Program-made: the position numbers and the translations under genes | Notes under the pieces: model-generated | What the model was told of the DNA's origin: nothing | Databases searched by the model: none | Seen by the model: the letters and a program-made list of their open reading frames with translations, nothing else | From: CAYJPV01 sp964396055 | GTDB lineage: Bacteria; Acidobacteriota; Vicinamibacteria; Vicinamibacterales; JAKQTR01 | Direction: 5' to 3' | NCBI GenBank assembly: GCA_964396055.1 | Contig: CAYNDV010000044.1 | Location: 1-31,108 of the forward strand | Length of the DNA: 31,108 nt | Shown: piece by piece, positions 24,738 through 31,108 of the stretch | Layout: the number at the start of each line of letters is the position of its first letter | Numbering within the stretch: position 1 is the stretch's first letter

Positions 24738-25607
24738 TCAGTCGCCGAGTTCCACTGACCGCAGGTATTCCTTGAACGGCGCCGCGAGGTCCGGGCGCTT
24801 CAGCGCAAAGTAGACCGTCGCCTTCAGATACCCGAGCTTGTTCCCCGCGTCGTGGCGCACGCCCTTGATCTCACAGGCATAGATCGGGCGCTTCTTCAGC
24901 AGGCTGCGCAGGCCGTTGGTCAGCTGGATCTCGCCGGTACGATCCGACTGCGTGGCCTCGAGCTCGGGGAAGATGTCCGGCGTCAGGATGTAGCGCCCGA
25001 TAATCGCCAGGTTCGACGGCGCCTCCTCGCGCGGCGGCTTTTCGACCAGATCGCGGATCTGCACCAGGCCGTCCTGCTCGCTTGCGATGTCGACGATGCC
25101 GTACGAAGAGACACGGTCCCAGGGCACACGTTCGACGGCGAGCACGGGTGACTGCACGCGTTCGAAGACGTCGATCATCTGCCGCAGGCCCGCGGGCTCC
25201 GCATCGATCACGTCATCGGCCAGCACGACGGCAAAGGGCTCGTCGCCGACCATCTCGCGCGTGACCAGCACCGCGTGGCCGAGGCCGAGGGGCTCGCCCT
25301 GCCGCACGTAGTAGACGTGGGCCAGGTTCGACAGCTCCCGGACCTGCCGCAGCATCTTCTCCTTGCCCCGCGACTCGAGCAGGATCTCGAGTTCGGTCGA
25401 GACGTCGAAGTGGTCCTCGATGGCGTTCTTACCCTTGCCCGTCACGAGGATCATGTGGTCGATTCCCGAAGCCAGCGCCTCCTCGACGCCGTACTGGATG
25501 ATGGGCTTGTCCACCAGGGGCAGCATTTCTTTCGGCTGCGCCTTGGTGGCGGGGAGGAAGCGGGTGCCGAGGCCGGCGACGGGGAAGACGGCTTTACGGA
25601 TGATCAT
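24738..25607 (-). CDS. galU: UTP--glucose-1-phosphate uridylyltransferase
   Basis: GalU makes UDP-glucose from UTP and glucose-1-phosphate for envelope polysaccharides and galactose metabolism. The 289-residue product has the nucleotidyl-transferase signature VFPVAGLGTRFLPATKAQPKE (from about 7), then LPLVDKPIIQYGVEEA, GLGHAVLVTREMVGDEPFAVVLADD, and the C-terminal EIQLTNGLRSLLKKRPIYAC and GKKYDC-equivalent GVRHDAGNKLGYLKATV. The ATG at 25605-25607 matches the family start; an upstream in-frame ATG adds six residues. It is divergent from serS. With glgP in the same window it touches glucose-1-phosphate use, but the genes are not one operon. Confidence 0.97.
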   Translation of the reverse strand: MIIRKAVFPVAGLGTRFLPATKAQPKEMLPLVDKPIIQYGVEEALASGIDHMILVTGKGKNAIEDHFDVSTELEILLESRGKEKMLRQVRELSNLAHVYYVRQGEPLGLGHAVLVTREMVGDEPFAVVLADDVIDAEPAGLRQMIDVFERVQSPVLAVERVPWDRVSSYGIVDIASEQDGLVQIRDLVEKPPREEAPSNLAIIGRYILTPDIFPELEATQSDRTGEIQLTNGLRSLLKKRPIYACEIKGVRHDAGNKLGYLKATVYFALKRPDLAAPFKEYLRSVELGD

Positions 25608-25626
25608 GGTGCACCGTCCGGGCAAC

Positions 25627-25693
25627 GGGTTATGGGCTATAGGCTACAGGCTACGGGCGCCGGGGGCAACGGCCCCTAGCCCCTGGCCCCTCG
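25627..25693. repeat. Heptamer units in the galU-serS divergent gap
   Basis: GGGTTAT, GGGCTAT, AGGCTAC and AGGCTAC at 25627-25654, and CCCCTAG, CCCCTGG and CCCCTCG at 25673-25693. They occupy most of the 105-bp region that must carry both promoters. No clear promoter was identified. Confidence 0.75.
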
Positions 25694-25712
25694 TGCAAGG
25701 TACCATGCCCCC

Positions 25713-26999
25713 ATGATCGACCCCGCCTTCGTCCGCGACCACCTCGACGCCGTCCGCGAGAAGCTCGCCCAGCGCGGCGCGCCGATGACCCCGGAACTCG
25801 ACACGCTGGCCGCCCTCGACGGCGAACGCCGCCGGCTCATCCCGGAGGTGGAGAACCTCAAGCGCGAGCAGAACGCGGCCAGCGAGGCCGTGGCGCGGGC
25901 GAAGAAGGCCGGCGAGGACGTGTCGCACATCTTCGCCGCCAACAAGGCGCGCGGCCAGCGCATCAAGCAGCTCGAAGCCGATCTGGAGGGACTCGAGCAG
26001 AAGCGGCGCCAGATCCTGCTGACGATCCCGAACCTGCCGCACGAGACGGTACCCGTGGGCGCCTCGTCGGACGACAATCGCGAGGTGCGCCGCTGGGGCG
26101 ACCCGCGCGTGTTCGACTTCGAACCGAAGGCCCATGACGAGCTGGGCGCGGCGCTGGGCATCCTCGACTTCGAGCGCGCGGCGAAGGTGTCGGGCGCCCG
26201 CTTCGCGTTCGCCATGCGCCACGGCGCCCGCCTGATCCGCGCCCTGGCCAGCTTCATGCTCGACCTGCACACGCGCGAGCACGGGTACACCGAGGTCGAG
26301 CCGCCGTACCTCGTAAACGCGGCCACGCTGCAGGGCACCGGCAACCTGCCCAAGTTCGAGGCCGACCTGTTCAAGATCGCCGGCGACTGGGATCTCTACC
26401 TGATCCCCACGGCTGAGGTGCCGGTCACGAACCTGCACCGCGACGAGATCCTCGATGGCCGCGAGCTGCCGCTGCGCTACACGGCCTACACGATGTGTTT
26501 CCGCAGCGAGGCCGGCTCCCACGGGCGCGACGTGCGCGGCCTCATCCGCCAGCACCAGTTCCCGAAGGTCGAGCTGGTCAGCTTCACCCACCCGGACCGG
26601 TCGTTCGACGAACTCGAGCGCATGACCACCTGCGCGCAGAACGTGCTCGAGCGCCTCGGCCTGCCGTACCGCACGGTGGTCCTGTGCACGGGCGACATGG
26701 GCTTCGCGTCGGCCAAGACCTACGACATCGAAGTATGGCTGCCGAGCCAGAACTGCTATCGCGAGATCTCGTCGTGCAGCAACTGCATGGCGTTCCAGGC
26801 CCGGCGCGCCAACATCCGCTTCCGCCCCGACGGCACCGGCAAGGCCGAGCTGGCGCATACGCTCAACGGCTCCGGCGTGGCCATCGGCCGGACGGCGCTC
26901 GCCATCCTCGAGAACTACCAGCAGCGCGACGGCTCGATCGTGATCCCGGAGGCCCTGCGGCCATACATGGACGGGATGGAGGTCATAACTAGAGGCTAG
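25713..26999 (+). CDS. serS: Seryl-tRNA synthetase
   Basis: SerRS charges tRNA-Ser (and tRNA-Sec where present) with serine. The 428-residue product has the N-terminal antiparallel coiled coil (about 30-105) that grips the long variable arm of tRNA-Ser. The class II catalytic core follows: TAEVPVTNLHRDEIL, motif 2 FRSEAGSHGRDVRGLIRQHQF from 263, and motif 3 SGVAIGRTALAILENYQQRDG from about 387, ending PEALRPYMDGMEVI. The start MIDPAFVRDHLDAVREKLAQRG is canonical. The last codons (TRG) and the TAG stop lie inside an AACTAGA/GGCTAGA heptamer tract, so the repeat supplies the stop codon. Confidence 0.98.
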   Translation: MIDPAFVRDHLDAVREKLAQRGAPMTPELDTLAALDGERRRLIPEVENLKREQNAASEAVARAKKAGEDVSHIFAANKARGQRIKQLEADLEGLEQKRRQILLTIPNLPHETVPVGASSDDNREVRRWGDPRVFDFEPKAHDELGAALGILDFERAAKVSGARFAFAMRHGARLIRALASFMLDLHTREHGYTEVEPPYLVNAATLQGTGNLPKFEADLFKIAGDWDLYLIPTAEVPVTNLHRDEILDGRELPLRYTAYTMCFRSEAGSHGRDVRGLIRQHQFPKVELVSFTHPDRSFDELERMTTCAQNVLERLGLPYRTVVLCTGDMGFASAKTYDIEVWLPSQNCYREISSCSNCMAFQARRANIRFRPDGTGKAELAHTLNGSGVAIGRTALAILENYQQRDGSIVIPEALRPYMDGMEVITRG

Positions 27000-27169
27000 A
27001 GGCTAGAGGCTAGAACCGGAGCCCGGAGCCCGGAGCCCGGAGCCCGGAGCCCGGAACCCGGAACCCGGAACCCGGAGCCCGGAGCCCGGAGCCCGGAACC
27101 CGGAGCCCGGAGCCAGGAACCCGGAGCCCGGAACCGCGAACCGTGAACCCTGAACCGTGAACCTGGAAC
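26987..27169. repeat. Roughly 180-bp heptamer array joining serS and the rlmD-like gene
   Basis: AACTAGA and three GGCTAGA units (26987-27014) pass into about sixteen GCCCGGA/ACCCGGA units (27021 to about 27132), then ACCGCGA, ACCGTGA, ACCCTGA, ACCGTGA and ACCTGGA to 27169. The array contains the serS stop codon (26997-26999) and the GTG start of the next gene (27157-27159), so no non-repeat DNA separates the two genes. Confidence 0.93.
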
Positions 27170-28344
27170 GAGAGTCCCGCTGTCCCCACTTCGGCGTGTG
27201 CGGCGGATGCCAGTTGCAGGACGTGCCGTACCGCGAACAACTGGCCCGCAAGCGCGCCTGGCTCCAGGACCTGCTCGACCACGCCCTGAGCGGCCAGGTG
27301 CCCCGCGTCGAGCCGATGGCCGGCACCCCGGCCGGTCCTGACGGCCAGCCCTGGCACTTCAGGCACAAGGTCTCGTTCGTGTTCGGCGCCGGGCCCCGCG
27401 GCCGAGGGCTCGTGATGGGGCACTTCGCCCGCGAGTCGAACCGCGTCGTGGCCGTCGACCAATGCCCGGTGCACAGCAGCCGTGGCAACCGCCTCGCCTT
27501 CGCCGTGCGCGATGCCATGGCCCGGGCCGGCATTCCCGCCGCGGGTCCACGCCTCGACGGACTCCTGCGGCACGTGATCGTGCGGACGACGGCGGACGAG
27601 CGCCAGGCCGTCGTCATGCTGGTCGTGACCCGGAACGACAAACGCCTGCGCGCGCCCGTCAGGGCCGTGCTGGCCGGTCCTGAGCCGCCGGACGGGTTCC
27701 TCATCAACGTGCACGACCGGCCGGGCCCGTTCATGGTGGGTCGCGAGACGCTGGTGGTCTCAGGCCGCGGGCAGGTGCGTGAAACCCGCCTCGGCCCGGC
27801 ATTCCTGGTCTCGCCAGCGGCGTTCTTCCAGACCAACGTGGACGCCGCCGCCGTGCTGCTGGGCGAGACACTGGCTGCCGCGCCGGCCGAACCCCGGCTC
27901 CGCGTCCTGGATCTCTACAGCGGCAGCGGGTTGTTCGGCCTGCCGCTCGCCCTGCGCGGCCACGCGGTGACGATGGTGGAGGAGAATGCGCAGGCGATAC
28001 GGGACGCGGCCGAGAACCTGCGAGCGAACCGGGTGCCGGCGTCACGGGTCCGCACGATCTGCGGGCGCGTGGAAGACGTGCTGGCCCGCGCGACGCCGGC
28101 CGCGGACCTGGTCATCCTGGATCCGCCGCGCGACGGGTGCCCGCCGCAGGTCATCGAGGCGGTCTTCAGGGGCGTGCGGCCTCCGCGCGCGATCTACGTC
28201 TCCTGCAACCCCGACGCCCTTGCGGCCGAACTGCCTGCCATCGCTGACGCCGGCTATCGCGTGACGCGCGTCCTGCCCGTCGACATGTTCCCGCACACGG
28301 AGCATGTGGAGGGCTGCGTTTTCCTGGAGGCGCGTTCGTCATAG
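27157..28344 (+). CDS. rlmD: RlmD/RumA-like 23S rRNA (uracil-5-)-methyltransferase
   Basis: RlmD/RumA-type enzymes make m5U in 23S rRNA (U1939 in E. coli) from S-adenosylmethionine and carry a 4Fe-4S cluster. The 395-residue product has cluster ligands C9, C15, C18 and C103 (CPHFGVCGGCQLQ and VDQCPVH). SAM-binding VLDLYSGSGLFGLPLA, catalytic DPPRDG and YVSCNP (nucleophile Cys at 350) follow, ending HTEHVEGCVFLE. The N-terminal TRAM domain of E. coli RumA is missing. The exact target uridine is not shown by sequence; RlmC or RlmFO-type activity is possible. The GTG start lies in the ACCGTGA heptamer tract. The codon two before it is TGA and no alternative start precedes the Cys cluster, so the repeat supplies the start. 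Confidence 0.9.
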   Translation: MNLERESRCPHFGVCGGCQLQDVPYREQLARKRAWLQDLLDHALSGQVPRVEPMAGTPAGPDGQPWHFRHKVSFVFGAGPRGRGLVMGHFARESNRVVAVDQCPVHSSRGNRLAFAVRDAMARAGIPAAGPRLDGLLRHVIVRTTADERQAVVMLVVTRNDKRLRAPVRAVLAGPEPPDGFLINVHDRPGPFMVGRETLVVSGRGQVRETRLGPAFLVSPAAFFQTNVDAAAVLLGETLAAAPAEPRLRVLDLYSGSGLFGLPLALRGHAVTMVEENAQAIRDAAENLRANRVPASRVRTICGRVEDVLARATPAADLVILDPPRDGCPPQVIEAVFRGVRPPRAIYVSCNPDALAAELPAIADAGYRVTRVLPVDMFPHTEHVEGCVFLEARSS

Positions 28345-28379
28345 GCGGGTCACATCGGCCCCCCGCCCGACGATCCGAC

Positions 28380-30923
28380 CTAAGCCCAGCTCATCAACCC
28401 CGTCGCAAACGCATTGGACGCCAGCGGGTGGAACGGGCGCACGCGGATCGTGTAGCCCAGCAGCCCCGACTGCCCGCAGGTGATGTCGCCCTGATACCGG
28501 TGGCGGCCGTCGGCCAGCGTCTCGACGTGCCGCATCGGCGTCACGGTGGCCGACACGATCTCGCGGTTCGGATCGACGGGCCCGGCCGAAATCTCCACGG
28601 CCACATCCGCAGGCGGCAGGGCGCCGAGGCGCACCACGGCGTCCACGGACACGACATCGCCGACCGTGCGGCGATCGCCGTCGAGCCCGTGCACCTGCTC
28701 GACGACGACCTGCCGCCAGCCTGCCTCGACACGCGCCTTCCACGCCGCGAGGTCACGGGCCGGCTGGAAACGATCGGCGCTGATGCGCTCGTAGGCCGCC
28801 GCCGTCGGCAGGTAGTACCGCTCCGCGTACTCGCCCACCATGCGGTTGGTCGAGAACACGGGCGACAGGAGTTTCATGGACGCCTTCATGCGCTGGATCC
28901 ACGCCCGGGGCATGCCGTCCGACGTGCGGGCGTAGAAGAGCGGCACGATCTCCTTCTCGAGGATCTCGTAGAGCGCGCTCGACTCGATGGCGTCCTGGTA
29001 CGCGTGATCCTGGTACTCCTCACCGCGGCCGATGGCCCACCCCACCTCAGGCGCGTAGCCCTCGCACCACCAGCCGTCGAGGATGCTCAGGTTGAGGCCG
29101 CCGTTGGGCAGGACCTTCATGCCGCTGGTGCCGCTGGCCTCCATCCCGCGCCGCGGCGTGTTCAGCCACACGTCCACGCCCTGCAGCAGGTAGCGCGCCA
29201 CCGTGATGTCGTAGTCCTCGATGAACACCGCGCGCGCGCGGTTCTCGTCGCGCTGGCAGAACTGGACGATCCGCTTCAGGACCTCCTTGCCTTCGTTGTC
29301 CCGAGGGTGCGCCTTGCCCGCGAAGAGGATCTGCACCGGGCGGTCGGCATCGCGCAGGATCCGGCAGAAGCGCTCCACGTCGTGCAGCACGAGCGCGGCG
29401 CGCTTGTAGGTGGCGAACCGCCGGGCGAAGCCGATGGTGAGCGCCTGGGTGGACAGCACGCCGCGCGTGTGTTCGACGTCGCGCGGGGTGCCGCCGCGGC
29501 GGGCCACCTGCTGCGCCAGCCGCCGGCGGGCGAACGCCACGAGCCGCTCGCGCCGCCGCGCGTGCGTGGCCCACAGTTCTTCGTCCGGGATGGCATCCAC
29601 GCGGGCCCAGCTGTCGAGCCGGCCCGGGTCGCGCCACCAGTTCGCGCCGAGGTACCGATCGAAGAGCTGCGCCATCTCACGCGACACGCAACTGCGCACG
29701 TGGGCGCCGTTGGTGACGTGGCCCACGGGCACCTCGGCCTCCGGCACGGCCGGGCAGTACTCGCGCAGCAGCCGGCGCGACACCTCACCGTGCAGGCGGC
29801 TCACCGCGTTCACGTGGGCCGAGGTCCGGATGGCGAACCCGGCCATGTTGAAGTGCGCCGCGCCGTCGCCGGGCCGCTGGCCCAGCCGCATCAGGTCGTC
29901 GACGGAGATGCCGAGGTCCTGCACGTACTCCGAGAAGTAGCGGGTCATCAGCTCGCGCGGGAACGCGTCGAACCCGGCCGGCACCGGCGTGTGCGTGGTG
30001 AACACGCTGCCGGTGCGCGCGCCCTGCAGCGCCTCGGCAAAGCTGAGGCCGTGCTCGCGCATCAGCATCCGGATGCGCTCGAGCGACAGGAACGCCGAGT
30101 GGCCCTCGTTCATGTGGCACACCGACGGCCGCAGGTTCATGGCAGCCAGCGCGCGCAGGCCGCCGATGCCCAGGACGATCTCCTGGCGGATCCGCGTCTC
30201 TTCGTTGCCGCCGTAGAGCTGATCCGTGACGTCCTGCAGGTGCCTCGGGTTCTCGACCAGGTTCGTGTCGAGCAGGTAGAGCGGCAGGCGGCCGACGTTG
30301 ACCTTCCAGACCTGGATCAGGGCGCGTTCGCCCGCCAGACGCACCTCGACGCGCAGCGGACGCCCGTCTGGGCCCGGCACCGGCTCGAGCGCCATGTTGT
30401 AGAAGTCGTTGGTCGGGTAACTCTCCTGCTGCCAGCCGTCCGTGGCGAGATACTGGCGGAAGTAGCCCTGCTGGTAGAGCAGGCCCACCCCCACGAGCGG
30501 CACCCCGAGGTCGCTGGCCGACTTCAGGTGGTGCCCGGCCAGCAGGCCCAGGCCGCCCGAGTAGATCGGCAGGCATTCGGCCAGGCCGTACTCGGCCGAG
30601 AAATACGCGACGAGGGGGCGCGACGGGTACCGCAGGTCCCAGTACGTGCGCTCACGCATGTACGCGTCCACGTGCTCCACCACACGGTCGTACAACGCCA
30701 GGTACGCATCGTCGGCGGCGACTTCGTCGAGGCGGCGCTGTGAGACGCGCGCGAGGATCTGCACGGGATCGGGCCCGAACTGATCCCAGAGATCGCGATC
30801 CAGGCGCCGGAACAGGACGCGGACTTCATCGTCCCAGGACCAGAGCACGTTGAGCGCGAACTCGCGCATCCGCCCCAGCCGCTCGGGAATGCGGGGAACC
30901 ACCTGAAACGTCTGCACGCGCAC
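28380..30923 (-). CDS. glgP: Alpha-glucan (glycogen) phosphorylase, DUF3417-containing type
   Basis: This enzyme releases glucose-1-phosphate from alpha-1,4-glucans with inorganic phosphate and PLP. The 847-residue product begins with the DUF3417-type N-terminal domain (RIPERLGRMREFALNVLWSWDDEVRVLFRRLD). Then come PLVAYFSAEYGLAECLPIYSGGLGLLAGHHLKSASDLGVPLVG, CHMNEGHSAFLSLERIR, TTHTPVPAGFD and the PLP-site segment EASGTSGMKVLPNGGLNLS, with the Lys at 603. The start is GTG (30921-30923) with a strong GGAGGTGA 6 nt upstream. This type is longer and distinct from the E. coli GlgP/MalP type. It is convergent with the rlmD-like gene (35-bp gap). Glucose-1-phosphate produced here is also the GalU substrate, an inferred metabolic link only. 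Confidence 0.95.
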   Translation of the reverse strand: MRVQTFQVVPRIPERLGRMREFALNVLWSWDDEVRVLFRRLDRDLWDQFGPDPVQILARVSQRRLDEVAADDAYLALYDRVVEHVDAYMRERTYWDLRYPSRPLVAYFSAEYGLAECLPIYSGGLGLLAGHHLKSASDLGVPLVGVGLLYQQGYFRQYLATDGWQQESYPTNDFYNMALEPVPGPDGRPLRVEVRLAGERALIQVWKVNVGRLPLYLLDTNLVENPRHLQDVTDQLYGGNEETRIRQEIVLGIGGLRALAAMNLRPSVCHMNEGHSAFLSLERIRMLMREHGLSFAEALQGARTGSVFTTHTPVPAGFDAFPRELMTRYFSEYVQDLGISVDDLMRLGQRPGDGAAHFNMAGFAIRTSAHVNAVSRLHGEVSRRLLREYCPAVPEAEVPVGHVTNGAHVRSCVSREMAQLFDRYLGANWWRDPGRLDSWARVDAIPDEELWATHARRRERLVAFARRRLAQQVARRGGTPRDVEHTRGVLSTQALTIGFARRFATYKRAALVLHDVERFCRILRDADRPVQILFAGKAHPRDNEGKEVLKRIVQFCQRDENRARAVFIEDYDITVARYLLQGVDVWLNTPRRGMEASGTSGMKVLPNGGLNLSILDGWWCEGYAPEVGWAIGRGEEYQDHAYQDAIESSALYEILEKEIVPLFYARTSDGMPRAWIQRMKASMKLLSPVFSTNRMVGEYAERYYLPTAAAYERISADRFQPARDLAAWKARVEAGWRQVVVEQVHGLDGDRRTVGDVVSVDAVVRLGALPPADVAVEISAGPVDPNREIVSATVTPMRHVETLADGRHRYQGDITCGQSGLLGYTIRVRPFHPLASNAFATGLMSWA

Positions 30924-31033
30924 CGGTCACCTCCAGGGGGTGGGTCAATCTGGCGTGTCGGTAGTCTTCCACAGCCTGAGCGGTTCTGCACGCACGAGTG
31001 TGTCACGAGCCGGCGACAAGACGGGTCCGGCCC

Positions 31034-31108
31034 TTACTTCACGCGAATGGGCCTGCTTCTCCCGTTGTTGTCCTCGTTGAGTTCGGCGACGGCGGCGTCG
31101 GCATCGGC
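31034..31108 (-). CDS. 3' end of an unidentified gene, possibly CARDB-type domain
   Basis: A minus-strand frame enters from the window edge and ends at TAA (complement of 31034-31036). The 24 visible residues include AVAELNEDNNGRSRPIRVK. The pattern of a Val/Glu turn, NE-DNN and a final beta strand resembles the end of CARDB adhesion-like domains (vxExNExNN). This is a weak match on little sequence; nothing else can be said. The gap 30924-31033 upstream of glgP holds no gene. Confidence 0.4.
   Translation of the reverse strand, partial: ADADAAVAELNEDNNGRSRPIRVK

Noticed and set aside
25608..25712. tRNA-Ser gene near serS
   Set aside because: No cloverleaf or T-loop GTTCGANNC pattern was found here or in any other gap.
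26987..27169. CRISPR array
   Set aside because: The units are 7 bp, directly adjacent and degenerate, with no unique spacers and no cas genes.

Overview
This 31.1 kb, high-GC window is the chromosomal replication-origin neighbourhood of a bacterium. The order rpmH-rnpA-yidD-yidC-jag-mnmE, running left from a gap that holds DnaA boxes, and dnaA-dnaN-gyrB-gyrA, running right from it, is the classic origin layout. The gene set, the high GC and the abundance of intergenic short tandem repeats (whose translations read like SSVFCLL or KTEDRRQ) suggest Acidobacteriota, probably the Vicinamibacteria. That placement is inference from gene style, not a phylogenetic result.

Layout. 1-5004 (minus): mnmE, jag/khpB, yidC, yidD, rnpA and rpmH, covering tRNA modification, membrane insertion, RNase P and L34. 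5005-5412: first DnaA-box cluster. 5413-14273 (plus): dnaA, a second DnaA-box region, dnaN, gyrB, gyrA and a small lipoprotein gene; recF is not between dnaN and gyrB. 14535-22372 (minus): a PcrA/UvrD helicase, glmS, a four-helix-bundle (23S intervening-sequence-type) protein, a stand-alone acetyltransferase half of GlmU, a TPR protein with a histone-H1-like Lys/Ala/Pro tail, and rsmI. 22476-24608 (plus): a DUF885 putative metallopeptidase and an FmdB zinc-ribbon protein. 24738-25607 (minus): galU. 25713-28344 (plus): serS and an RlmD-like rRNA methyltransferase. 28380-30923 (minus): an alpha-glucan phosphorylase, followed by the 3' end of an unknown gene cut by the window edge.

The genes are nearly all housekeeping. 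They cover replication initiation and topology, translation (SerS, L34, RNase P, RsmI, RlmD, MnmE), envelope precursors (GlmS, GlmU C-half, GalU), membrane protein insertion and glycogen use. No tRNA, rRNA, CRISPR array, prophage or insertion sequence was recognised.

The unusual content is what lies between, and sometimes inside, the genes. There are (i) 7-bp tandem repeats in several sequence families, of which (GACAGAA)n is commonest and shows a consistent polarity relative to gene ends; (ii) 8-bp tandem repeats of GGCCGTTS type, including a 34-bp duplicated block in the origin; (iii) three perfect or near-perfect long inverted repeats built from a REP-like AATCCCGGATTGATTT word; and (iv) two other palindrome families. 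These repeats have entered reading frames. They lie between G4 and G5 of MnmE, in the middle of UvrD, at both ends of YidD, at the ends of RnpA, GlmU and SerS, and at the starts of RsmI and RlmD. A 200-nt run without a single T precedes uvrD. This repeat system is the most likely under-described biology here.
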